NCBI RefSeq assembly: GCF_014699035.1
Contig: NZ_JACXAA010000009.1
Span: 186,001 to 250,000, forward strand
DNA: 64,000 nt
Reading direction: 5' to 3'
Source: Spirosoma validum
GTDB taxonomy: Bacteria; Bacteroidota; Bacteroidia; Cytophagales; Spirosomataceae
The notes below the pieces were generated by a model that did not search any database, was not told the origin of the DNA, and saw only the letters and a list, made by a program, of their open reading frames with translations. Position numbers and translations under genes: made by a program. Below, piece after piece: positions 9,134 to 16,618 of the stretch (position 1 is the stretch's first letter; each line of letters begins with the position of its first letter).

Positions 9134-9397
9134 TCAACTAAATTTACTGTACCGGATAGTTTTTAGTCGCTACTTATCAACGGTTAATTGTCGACGTGGC
9201 GGCTGACTGTCAGGGCGAAATCAAGCATTCCATACACTATGGGTTTATCAAAAAAACATCCACGACGACGAATTGCGTTTCGTGGCAACCCCAAAATCAG
9301 TAATCGGTAGGTAAACACTATCCATTTGGTTAGTAGCCCAATCGTTCCTGAAATGTCAACCTCACTGGACACACCCCTAATCTTTATTGACGGCAAA

Positions 9398-10177
9398 ATG
9401 GACTTAGAAGACGAAATAGCGATCCACCAGTTCGCGCATGGAGTTTATTCCGAGGGTGATCTATTGAGCCGCTTCACTCAAGTAGACGAGAATAAAAAAA
9501 GGACGCGATTTATGGAGCTGGACGGGCTGGTATGGCAACTGAAACCCATAGACGCCGATCTGGATCAGGTGATTGCGAACAGTTTATTGACTGATACCGA
9601 TATTTCTGAGGAAGTTTTGAAAGCTTACCGGTCGAAGCTGGGTTCACGACGGATCACGCGTTTAATCGAGGGCAAGTTCAATCAGAGCTATACGTTGCTG
9701 CTGAATCTGTTCAAAACGGCCTACCAACGGCGCTTTACGTTGGGTAATCCGGCGAACTGGCGATACTGGGATTTATCGAACCCTGACGTCGTACAGGACA
9801 TACGCACCAGACAGCAGGCATTGATTAACGAGGTCTATGCAGCCCCCAGCTTTCGGAGTGAATTTACCAGCATCGCCAAACTGTGGCATGAACACGGTAC
9901 GTCGTTACAGACCAGGCAAAAGAAACCTGACCCAGCGCCTGAGCGCCAGACCCATTTTCATTTTCTGAGTTATGATGAGATGATTTCGGAATCAATCAAA
10001 GTCGTTAATGACAAGACTATCCACGGGATTAGAGTACTGCTTCATTCGATGGAAAAAGCGCTCGCGGTACGTTACGGGTTAGCGTCCGACGATGCAAAAC
10101 GCGTTGCGCTGGCCGTTATAGAACGCCATCTACGGGATACGTACAACGTAGGTCTTTTTTGGGGAGTAGAGTGGTAA
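9398..10177 (+). CDS. DUF5958-like protein, paralogue 1
   Basis: 259 residues from ATG 9398. I chose this start because MDLEDEIAIHQFAHGV aligns with the start of the paralogue at 10963 (MRLENEITLYQFAQGV); the frame is open further upstream to about 9326. Shared blocks include YTLLLNLFKTAYQRRF, YWDLSNPDVV, APSFRSEF, AKLW and a C-terminal helix with VRYGLASDDAKRVALAVIERH. The opening resembles DUF5958 proteins, whose function is unknown, but the proteins are longer than typical members. Soluble, no signal peptide. Confidence 0.6.
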   Translation: MDLEDEIAIHQFAHGVYSEGDLLSRFTQVDENKKRTRFMELDGLVWQLKPIDADLDQVIANSLLTDTDISEEVLKAYRSKLGSRRITRLIEGKFNQSYTLLLNLFKTAYQRRFTLGNPANWRYWDLSNPDVVQDIRTRQQALINEVYAAPSFRSEFTSIAKLWHEHGTSLQTRQKKPDPAPERQTHFHFLSYDEMISESIKVVNDKTIHGIRVLLHSMEKALAVRYGLASDDAKRVALAVIERHLRDTYNVGLFWGVEW

Positions 10178-10186
10178 GCCTCTGAC

Positions 10187-10291
10187 TCAGGCAACGTCGA
10201 TTTTAATCTTCCCCCGGATCACATCGCTCAGGAAGCTACTTACTTGAGTACCCAGGCTTTTTAGTTGTGCAAATAGGTCAGTATGGCGCAT
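10187..10291 (-). CDS. Possible very small ORF (34 aa)
   Basis: ATG at 10291, stop at 10187-10189: MRHTDLFAQLKSLGTQVSSF followed by LSDVIRGKIKIDVA. It has a protein-like composition and starts 4 bp after the stop of the minus-strand ORF at 10296. It may be the second gene of a tiny operon or a remnant. No family recognised. Confidence 0.25.
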   Translation of the reverse strand: MRHTDLFAQLKSLGTQVSSFLSDVIRGKIKIDVA

Positions 10292-10295
10292 AGCT

Positions 10296-10523
10296 TTAGC
10301 GTTGTATAAGTGAGTTTATGGTAAACGTAACGGATTTTTCGTTTCGGGAAAATAGAAGCTGGTTATAGCGTATGTCGAGCGCAAGGCTTCGTTTCCAGCG
10401 AACCCAATTCCGTTTCCAGCCTGGCGCCTGCTTAAGCTCTGCCGCAAACGCTAGAACCACCTGCCGTTTGAGTTTGTAGTAGACAGAAGGTCGTCTTGAG
10501 TTGTAGATTAGTCCCGCTTTCAT
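10296..10523 (-). CDS. Possible small basic protein
   Basis: 75 residues from ATG at 10523 (MKAGLIYNSRRPSVYYKLKR); the frame extends 25 codons upstream. It is strongly basic and Trp-containing (APGWKRNWVRWKRSLALDIR). It lies between the two plus-strand DUF5958-like paralogues and opposes them. No family recognised; it may be spurious. Confidence 0.3.
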   Translation of the reverse strand: MKAGLIYNSRRPSVYYKLKRQVVLAFAAELKQAPGWKRNWVRWKRSLALDIRYNQLLFSRNEKSVTFTINSLIQR

Positions 10524-10598
10524 ACGAATACTCGTTTCTACGTTCAGAAGAAATATAGTTAACTGTCGAAAGATCAGAACTATCTGCTTCTTAAACAA

Positions 10599-10962
10599 GA
10601 CTTTCGTTACGTTCAGACAGATCTGGCAAAAATGAAGAGTTATTTTGGGAATGACAGATTAATCAATTGTCAGTAACGTAACAGGAATTTATGATTGGCC
10701 ATGGTATTATTTAATAAAGTGCCGTAGGTACGTAATGTTTGTAGCAAAAGTAGTCGTGGGCAGAACTAGCGTGCCGTAGGTACGCAACCACCGCTATTTG
10801 AAGCAGACGTACACTACGCTACGTACTAGCGTATATATGTGAGATAATTTTCTGTAAACTTTGCAACAGCCAACCGTTGCCCCCGATCAATCTGGTTAAG
10901 TACAAAACAGAGGTGTAAATTGGGGGTGATTTTTTTGTGAGGCAAATCAGACAACAACAGCC
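10599..10962. other. Intergenic region with a duplicated repeat
   Basis: 364 bp without a supported gene. It contains two copies of GTGCCGTAGGTACG (see separate entry) and several TACGTA palindromes, and provides the upstream region of the second DUF5958-like gene. Confidence 0.5.
10719..10784. repeat. Two direct copies of GTGCCGTAGGTACG
   Basis: Identical 14-mers at 10719-10732 and 10771-10784, 52 bp apart. The first continues into TAATGTTTGTAGCAAAA. The word resembles dispersed short repeats common in Bacteroidota intergenic DNA, and CGTACCTACGGCAC-type palindromy is visible. Confidence 0.5.
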
Positions 10963-11751
10963 ATGCGTTTAGAGAACGAAATAACGCTGTATCAATTTGC
11001 GCAGGGCGTTCGGCCGATTGCCGATCTACAGGATCGCTTTCGCCAGCTCGATTCGGGAAAACAACGGAAACGGTTTGTTCACTTTTATTGTCGGGTACGT
11101 GAGTATGAATTTGAGGAAGCCGATATTGAACAGGCGCTGGCCGATTGCGGGTTAGATACGTCGGATGCGCTCTACGAGTATCTGAACCTCCATCAGTTAG
11201 CGACTGGCTCAACGAATGTGGTGTGCATACCTTATACGGCCAATCCGCCGGGCGGCTCGCTCGACAAAGCGTACACGGTGCTCCTGCATCTATACAAAAC
11301 GGGCTACTATCGGCGCTTTGTGTTTGAAAAAACTGACCCGGCCGATTGGACGTATCAGGATTTATCGGACCATGCGTTCGTCCGGGAGTTGCTGACAAGC
11401 CATCAGGCGTTGGTGGAGAAAATTTATGCAAACCCCAGCTTCCGGAGCGAATTTGCCAGTCTGGCCAAGCTATGGTATGCGGAGCATCTGTTAGCAGAAG
11501 AAGCGGACCATTGGGAACAGGAACCGCCGGAAACCCAGACCAACTTTGATTTTGTTACGTATGATGAACTGGTAACCGAGAAGGCGTTGGCTACGAACAA
11601 AAGCTGGGATGCAATCGGTCTGCTGGTCAATTCCGTAGCAAAGGGTTTATCCGTTCAGTACGGATTAGACCTTGACAAAGCCAGAAACGTAATGTTCGCC
11701 GTTATTGATAAACATGCGCAGGAAACGTACCACACTGAGCTTTTTGAGTAA
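10963..11751 (+). CDS. DUF5958-like protein, paralogue 2
   Basis: 262 residues, ATG 10963 directly at the conserved MRLENEITLYQFAQGV. It aligns with the 9398 gene along its length: KAYTVLLHLYKTGYYRRF, TYQDLSD, NPSFRSEFASLAKLW, TQTNFDFVTYDELVTE and a C-terminal SVQYGLDLDKARNVMFAVID. Similarity is visible at DNA level too (AGCTTCCGGAGCGAATTTGC against AGCTTTCGGAGTGAATTTAC), so this is a tandem duplication. It is followed after 6 bp by a small membrane-anchored gene, suggesting co-transcription. Function unknown. Confidence 0.6.
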   Translation: MRLENEITLYQFAQGVRPIADLQDRFRQLDSGKQRKRFVHFYCRVREYEFEEADIEQALADCGLDTSDALYEYLNLHQLATGSTNVVCIPYTANPPGGSLDKAYTVLLHLYKTGYYRRFVFEKTDPADWTYQDLSDHAFVRELLTSHQALVEKIYANPSFRSEFASLAKLWYAEHLLAEEADHWEQEPPETQTNFDFVTYDELVTEKALATNKSWDAIGLLVNSVAKGLSVQYGLDLDKARNVMFAVIDKHAQETYHTELFE

Positions 11752-11757
11752 CTGACA

Positions 11758-12123
11758 ATGAAGCGAATACTGACATACCTACTCGCGGGTGGATTCCTGC
11801 TCGCAGCCGCCCTGATGATCTACATCTATCAGGAATACATGGGCGAAGACACAGACCCAACAACCGAAAATCAGTCCAGCCCAATCATCAATAAAAAGCT
11901 GAACGCCATCGTACTACGTATCGCACCAGCTAAGGCAGGTGATGAACCAAAAATTGACGTAACGTATACCGATCTAGATACCAAAGAAACGACTACTTTT
12001 CCAATCGATAACCAGTATGGACAAAGCATCCACATCGGCGATACGTTAACCAAAGAGAAAGGCGAAAAAATCATGCTGATTTACCAGAAAGCAGGCAAGA
12101 TAGAGACAGTTCCGGTTGACTAA
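11758..12123 (+). CDS. Small membrane-anchored hypothetical protein
   Basis: 121 residues: one N-terminal membrane helix (ILTYLLAGGFLLAAALMIYI), then a short acidic linker and a ~75-residue soluble domain with beta pattern (LNAIVLRIAP, PKIDVTYTDLDTKETTTFPI, GEKIMLIYQKAGKIETVPVD). It probably faces the periplasm. It starts 6 bp after the DUF5958-like gene, so it is likely in the same transcript. Family not recognised. Confidence 0.55.
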   Translation: MKRILTYLLAGGFLLAAALMIYIYQEYMGEDTDPTTENQSSPIINKKLNAIVLRIAPAKAGDEPKIDVTYTDLDTKETTTFPIDNQYGQSIHIGDTLTKEKGEKIMLIYQKAGKIETVPVD

Positions 12124-12246
12124 TTGGCTATCGTGTAATTTCAATTATCAATGAATCAACCGAAAGATATACATTAAATTATACGAAGAATCGTTTGAGT
12201 TTTTTATAAAAAAAAGTTGGAATTTCTCTTGAAAATGAATAAGAGA

Positions 12247-14976
12247 TTATTTTCTTATAAGTTTTTTATCCCTTATTTCAAATGCGGTTCTACCTCCTTC
12301 TAAGGTTAATAATTTATCTCTATGAATTAAATTTTCAATTGATATAGAAGTAATAGAGGTCGTATTATCTTCTAAAACTTCAAGAATATGAATCAGTTCA
12401 GCATCTCCGTTTACAACAAAGTTTGCGTTGTGGGTTGCGAAAATAATTTGCCGTTCATGTTTACGCTTTTTAATTAAATTGACAAGATATTCAGCCACCA
12501 ATTTACTATCAAGGTGAGCTTCTGGCTCATCAATTAACAGAGGTTTGTTGCCGAACATTAAAAGAGCGACGATAACAGCTGTACATCGTTGACCAAAAGA
12601 GCAGTTTTCTAATTCTTTCCCACCATAGTATCCAATAATTTTTTTGTGTTGCTTTACATCAGAATATACTCTTTTAATTAATAATTTATATATTTCAAAA
12701 TTTTCTTTCTTTTCAAACAAAGCTTTCAATAAAGTTTTTGCATTTATTGAAGTACCTTTTTCTTCTAAGGCGCTCATGTAATCTTCATAATTATCCACAT
12801 CTAAAGGATCTATACATAATAAGTATTCTCTTACGGCATCAGTTTTTGTAGAATGTTGACTTGGTTTATAATCTTTGAAGTGAAGCTCAAACTCGTCCAA
12901 GAGATAATTTCTTGCTTGTTCTTCATCAAACTCATAGGTAAATTTTATATCAGCAACATTAGAATCAGAACTTTTTAATTGTTCGTTCATAGGATTCAAT
13001 GAATTAATAATTTTTTCTTCAAAAATCTTTCTCTTTTCAAATCCATAACTTGATAAATTCTCCTTAAACTCGCTAATACGCACTGCTGTTTCTTTGCCGC
13101 TTTTTATTAAATTTTTTATTTTAGCTTCGATAACTGGTAGATTAGTAACAGATCTTTCATAATCGCTTATATCAGCTTCAGAAACGCCCTGAAGCTTTAA
13201 ATAAGAGTCTAATTCTTTCTTTTTACTTAATAACTGTCGATTTAAAACTTCTTCATTAGATAAATCTGAATCAAATTTTATTTCTTCATTTAATAGATAT
13301 TCTACTCCGATTAATATTCTTGCAGTCTCAGTGTCGTATTGATTGATGATGTTATTGTTAACTGAAAACCTATTTATTGAATCTTTTAAAAATAAAACAA
13401 GTTTCGTATATTTATCTCTGCTATTTAGGATGTTCTGAATCTGTTCCGAGTATTCACGGATCTCTTGTGTAATATTTTTATAATCAGGGCTATCATAAGA
13501 ACTTATAATTCTTTTACAATCTTCGTGTTCCTTGCGAAGTTTATTAAGATCTTGTAATTGCGAAAATCTTAAGTTAATATCATGTATCTGTTGATCGATT
13601 CTTTTATAGAAGACAGCGAAATCATTTTCTAAAACTTCAAATTCATTGTAGTCTGAAATCTGAATTAATCTACTATATATTGCTTCTGTTAAATCATTAC
13701 TTTCCGCAAAGCTTTCAATCTGATTTTGACTTACAAACTCTATATCATTGCTGCTCGTATCAATACTGACATATTTATCTAATTCAATTTGTTTGTTATC
13801 CTGTAGCAGTACACTATTTTCGATAAACGGAGAGTTGGAACCTAGTTTGGCAGCTATAAGACTAAGTATAGTGCTTTTACCAGTTCCTCGACCACCAATT
13901 AAACAGGTAAAATATGGGCTAAAAGCGATATCAGTATTATTTCTAAAGCAGAATAGACTTTCTTTACCTTTAATTTTTATACCTTTTTTTGCTATTTTAG
14001 TATTATTAGGAAAATTCAGTTTTAAGCTGTTAATCTTACGAACTGGACTAACTGGTTTATAATTTGAAATAGAAAGTCTAGAATCCGATTCAAAACATAT
14101 TTGCTTTAAACCTTCAAATGTGCAGTCTGCCTTTATCCAAGAGAAACAATTGCCAATCCTATCTTTTATAGGTAAATTATTTGAGTCTAAACTATTTGAG
14201 AATGCATGTGCATCACTACAGTCTAATAGTGGAGGAATATTGCTATAAAGTAATTGTTCACATAGTCTTTCCCTACTTTTTTCATAAGCTTTTTCATCTA
14301 TCGAGGAAGTAAATAGAAAATCGCTTCTTTTTATTATTTCTAACTTCTCTGCCGCTGATCCGTCCCATTTCAGAGTTTCCCACTCCGTTTTACCAACTGC
14401 AATAAAGTATTCTAATTCGCTTTCTTCAAGTATTCTACAAATTTCCCTGAAATCAAAGTTAATATTATTAAACCCTTGTTTCAAAGGTGACAAATTATTT
14501 TGTTTGATAGACGGTGTTTTATTAATTATAAACTGGCCAAAGTTTGTAATAGTTGTTTCACTCAAGCCAGTTCTTTTGAAACCGTCAAATTCAAAAGGTA
14601 ATAAATTGAGAAACTGGGTCTCAATAGAATCTGTGTCCTTATTATTAAAAATAATGTGAACATTGACTCTCTTCCAAGGATCTCCACTGTTCAAATTAGC
14701 AAAAGATCTTATTCTGAGTTCTATTACAGGGAGTAACACCCTTCCTGGAAGTATTCCATTATTGTGTTGTAAATCTAGTAGCTTTTTATATCCATTAATT
14801 GTAAAATAGTCGTTGATTCCTAAGACCTTAAAGCTAGAATCTAATGCTTCAAGGTCTTTGACAAATTTACTCCAAGAACTGTCGTTATCTCCTCCATAAT
14901 GCTGCTCAATTGATAATGGTGTATGAATATGTAAATCCCATTTATTCCACTCAGAACCTTTATATAGATCAAACAT
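12247..14976 (-). CDS. PHP-domain/ABC-SMC-like ATPase fusion (TrlF-like), candidate defence protein
   Basis: 909 residues. An N-terminal PHP-type phosphoesterase domain has WDLHIHTPLS with HxH at 16-18 and DCSDAHAFS near 252-260. Next comes an ABC/SMC-type ATPase head: Walker A GGRGTGKST at 361-369, a long coiled-coil insertion (about 440-640), a signature-like CSFGQRCTA near 792-800, Walker B LLIDEPEAHLD at 813-823, and an H-loop ATHNANFVV near 847-855. This architecture matches proteins annotated as TrlF-family AAA-like ATPases. By analogy with other SMC-head/nuclease fusions it may sense and act on foreign DNA or RNA; that is inference. The gene is markedly AT-rich, indicating transfer, and lies next to a toxin-antitoxin locus. 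Confidence 0.8.
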   Translation of the reverse strand: MFDLYKGSEWNKWDLHIHTPLSIEQHYGGDNDSSWSKFVKDLEALDSSFKVLGINDYFTINGYKKLLDLQHNNGILPGRVLLPVIELRIRSFANLNSGDPWKRVNVHIIFNNKDTDSIETQFLNLLPFEFDGFKRTGLSETTITNFGQFIINKTPSIKQNNLSPLKQGFNNINFDFREICRILEESELEYFIAVGKTEWETLKWDGSAAEKLEIIKRSDFLFTSSIDEKAYEKSRERLCEQLLYSNIPPLLDCSDAHAFSNSLDSNNLPIKDRIGNCFSWIKADCTFEGLKQICFESDSRLSISNYKPVSPVRKINSLKLNFPNNTKIAKKGIKIKGKESLFCFRNNTDIAFSPYFTCLIGGRGTGKSTILSLIAAKLGSNSPFIENSVLLQDNKQIELDKYVSIDTSSNDIEFVSQNQIESFAESNDLTEAIYSRLIQISDYNEFEVLENDFAVFYKRIDQQIHDINLRFSQLQDLNKLRKEHEDCKRIISSYDSPDYKNITQEIREYSEQIQNILNSRDKYTKLVLFLKDSINRFSVNNNIINQYDTETARILIGVEYLLNEEIKFDSDLSNEEVLNRQLLSKKKELDSYLKLQGVSEADISDYERSVTNLPVIEAKIKNLIKSGKETAVRISEFKENLSSYGFEKRKIFEEKIINSLNPMNEQLKSSDSNVADIKFTYEFDEEQARNYLLDEFELHFKDYKPSQHSTKTDAVREYLLCIDPLDVDNYEDYMSALEEKGTSINAKTLLKALFEKKENFEIYKLLIKRVYSDVKQHKKIIGYYGGKELENCSFGQRCTAVIVALLMFGNKPLLIDEPEAHLDSKLVAEYLVNLIKKRKHERQIIFATHNANFVVNGDAELIHILEVLEDNTTSITSISIENLIHRDKLLTLEGGRTAFEIRDKKLIRK

Positions 14977-15431
14977 TATCGAAAATAGGTGACAACCAAT
15001 GTATTAAATATTTTACAAGACGCGTATGATTCAAATAAAACAAACTTTTTATATATTTGATTATCAGCCATATAGCACTGGCGTTCAAACGCATTAACTT
15101 TCAAATTTATTATAATTTATTTAAAAATTTAAATAAATCATTCCATTCATATACAGATTTATTTATCGGCTTCTTATGTTATTTTAGCTTGACTATTTAT
15201 GTCTCAATAGTGATATATTAAACATTTCAGAACTATTAGAGACCTTATATACACAAATGAAGGTCGCATTATTTGGGAATTGATGGCTGTGTTTATCAAT
15301 ATAACGGCAACCTGTCTAATTAGATAATTCATCAGTCAAGATGAGAGGACTATACTATTACGAGAATATGCCAGCCCCCACCCCTTTATTGATTTCTTCA
15401 GATTTAACGTAGTAATTTAAATTTTTTTGGG
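14977..15431. other. AT-rich intergenic region
   Basis: 455 bp between the TrlF-like gene start and the end of the toxin-antitoxin operon. It is strongly AT-rich, with no supported ORF, and must hold the promoter of the PHP-ATPase. No clear repeat was recognised. Confidence 0.4.
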
Positions 15432-15596
15432 CTAAGCAATTGGATAGTGTATGCTTTCATAATTCTGAAGAAGTAGAGCAAGAGCTTCTAATTCATCGGA
15501 TTCGGGCGAGTTGTCTTCTAAATCCATCTGTATGAGTGTATGGACGCGCTCCAGGGCACTATCGTACTCGACCTCAGTTTCAATAGTTTTTAGCAT
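15432..15596 (-). CDS. Truncated HigA-like antitoxin (N-terminal part only)
   Basis: 54 residues from ATG 15596. MLKTIETEVEYDSALERVHT, DSPESDELEALALLLQNYE-like spacing (here DNSPESDELEALALLLQNYE) and HYPIA match the N-terminal helical region of HigA-type antitoxins. The usual C-terminal helix-turn-helix, about 60-80 residues more, is absent: a stop follows HYPIA. It starts 6 bp after the PIN toxin gene, so it is likely a third cistron of that operon. It may be a remnant, or a minimal antitoxin lacking DNA binding. Confidence 0.55.
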   Translation of the reverse strand: MLKTIETEVEYDSALERVHTLIQMDLEDNSPESDELEALALLLQNYESIHYPIA

Positions 15597-15602
15597 GTCT
15601 GA

Positions 15603-16055
15603 TTAGAATCGATTCACGCTTTTTACCAATTCCCGATAGTTGTCGGGCTTATATAGCGTAATGCCAGATACTCGTTCAAAGTGCTTTGGATTCAGTGTAA
15701 AAACTGGTACGTCGAAGACTAAAGCTGTAGCAATGGTATAGGAATCACCAACGCCTGTATCGGGCCATCGGCGGGCAATCTTTATGGCTTCTTCGCTTAC
15801 ACCGTCGCTGTTGAGAATAGTGGTGTTATCTAAACGTCGGCGATAACGTTCGTATTCAGTTCGGCTAATCGGATTGGACAGCAACCCTCGCTGAATAAGC
15901 AACCAGTGTTGTAATTCGATATAAACTGCTGTACTGATGGTATCCTGGTAGTGCCACGTAACGAATTCATAAGCTTCTACAAAGGGAGATTTATTCAGGA
16001 AAACACGGCTCATCAGACCTGTATCGCAAAGTAATGTTGGCTTGCCGGGAATCAT
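15603..16055 (-). CDS. PIN-domain toxin (VapC-like)
   Basis: 150 residues. PIN-fold acidic residues are in place: D11 in LLCDTGLMSRVF, E47 in AVYIELQHWL, D104 in TGVGDSYTIATAL, and the VPVFTLNPKHFERV block typical of the last strand. PIN toxins are Mg-dependent RNases that cleave tRNA or rRNA. The start overlaps the antitoxin stop by 4 bp (ATGA-type overlap), the usual coupling in VapBC operons. A truncated HigA-like gene follows 6 bp downstream. Confidence 0.75.
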   Translation of the reverse strand: MIPGKPTLLCDTGLMSRVFLNKSPFVEAYEFVTWHYQDTISTAVYIELQHWLLIQRGLLSNPISRTEYERYRRRLDNTTILNSDGVSEEAIKIARRWPDTGVGDSYTIATALVFDVPVFTLNPKHFERVSGITLYKPDNYRELVKSVNRF

Positions 16056-16237
16056 TCAGGAATAGGCGTTGGCTTTAAGTGTTTGTGTTTGCCCAATTCT
16101 CGGGCAATAGCCAATGCCGGGTTTTCTTTAGGTCGCTTTCCTGATGGAATAATGCCCTCAATGATCTTCCCGGAAGCATTGATTAGTTGCACTTTAAGCG
16201 GTTTGTTCCCCTTGAGCCTTGATTTAGTCGTTGCCAT
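16052..16237 (-). CDS. Antitoxin partner of the PIN toxin
   Basis: 61 residues, basic and rich in Lys/Pro (MATTKSRLKGNKPLKVQLIN, then ALAIARELGKHKHLKPTPIP). No antitoxin family is recognised, but size, position immediately upstream and the 4-bp overlap with the toxin start argue for this role. Confidence 0.55.
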   Translation of the reverse strand: MATTKSRLKGNKPLKVQLINASGKIIEGIIPSGKRPKENPALAIARELGKHKHLKPTPIPE

Positions 16238-16325
16238 CGTGGTAACTGATTAGGAGCGTATTCGTAAAGATAACAATAGGACGTAGCAATTAATCACTTT
16301 GTCACCCTACAAACACTACAAACGA

Positions 16326-16353
16326 AAAATCCCGCCGGGATGGGCGGGATTTT
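16326..16353 (-). terminator. Terminator of the tRNA-Ser gene
   Basis: Perfect 11-bp stem AAAATCCCGCC (16326-16336) with its complement at 16343-16353 and a 6-nt loop. On the minus strand it begins directly after the tRNA 3' end and finishes in a T-run. Confidence 0.75.
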
Positions 16354-16354
16354 G

Positions 16355-16439
16355 CAGAGAGAGAGGGATTCGAACCCCCGGACCTGTTACAGTCAGTGGT
16401 TTTCAAGACCACCGCAATCGACCACTCTGCCATCTCTCT
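16355..16439 (-). tRNA. tRNA-Ser (anticodon UGA)
   Basis: 85 nt on the minus strand. The 7-bp acceptor stem is AGAGAGA/TCTCTCT. The D-arm begins TGGCAGAGTGGTCGA, and the anticodon loop CTTGAAA gives UGA. A long variable arm marks the class II tRNA-Ser, and the T-loop is GGTTCGAAT-like. The CCA end is not encoded (GCAAAA follows). Confidence 0.93.
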
Positions 16440-16448
16440 TTCTGGGTG

Positions 16449-16478
16449 CAAATATACGAGCGTTTTGAGATTTGTCAA
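16449..16478 (-). promoter_or_regulatory. Bacteroidota-type promoter of tRNA-Ser
   Basis: On the minus strand TTG (16476-16478), 19 nt, then TATATTTG (16449-16456): a full match to the -33 TTG / -7 TAnnTTTG consensus. It lies about 10 bp upstream of the mature tRNA 5' end. Confidence 0.65.
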
Positions 16479-16509
16479 CGGGTGTCGGGGCAATTTGGGT
16501 CAAAAACTG

Positions 16510-16517
16510 TAGTTTTG
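16510..16517 (+). promoter_or_regulatory. Candidate -7 element for purL
   Basis: TAGTTTTG matches TAnnTTTG, 101 bp upstream of the purL ATG. No good -33 element is visible. Confidence 0.3.
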
Positions 16518-16553
16518 CCAATATTCAATGAGCGAATGCGTGAAGGAAAGAAG

Positions 16554-16585
16554 GCCTGACTAGGTGACGTAACTGATAGTCAGGC
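16554..16585 (+). promoter_or_regulatory. Hairpin in the purL leader
   Basis: Perfect 9-bp stem GCCTGACTA/TAGTCAGGC with a 14-nt loop. It is flanked by partly complementary GAATG/CATTC-rich stretches that could extend it. It lies 33 bp upstream of the purL start and is either a regulatory leader or a dispersed repeat. Confidence 0.3.
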
Positions 16586-16618
16586 ATTCCATCATTCACT
16601 CATTCACAATTAGATAAC

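Noticed and set aside
10826..11431. 201-codon minus-strand frame
   Set aside because: Overlaps the DUF5958-like gene, whose paralogue confirms the plus-strand reading.
16355..16439. tRNA-Ser as an attachment site for the 12-16 kb island
   Set aside because: No duplicated tRNA 3' end and no integrase were found; only proximity supports it.
16299..16559. Open frames across 16299-16559 on both strands
   Set aside because: They cover the tRNA-Ser gene and its terminator.
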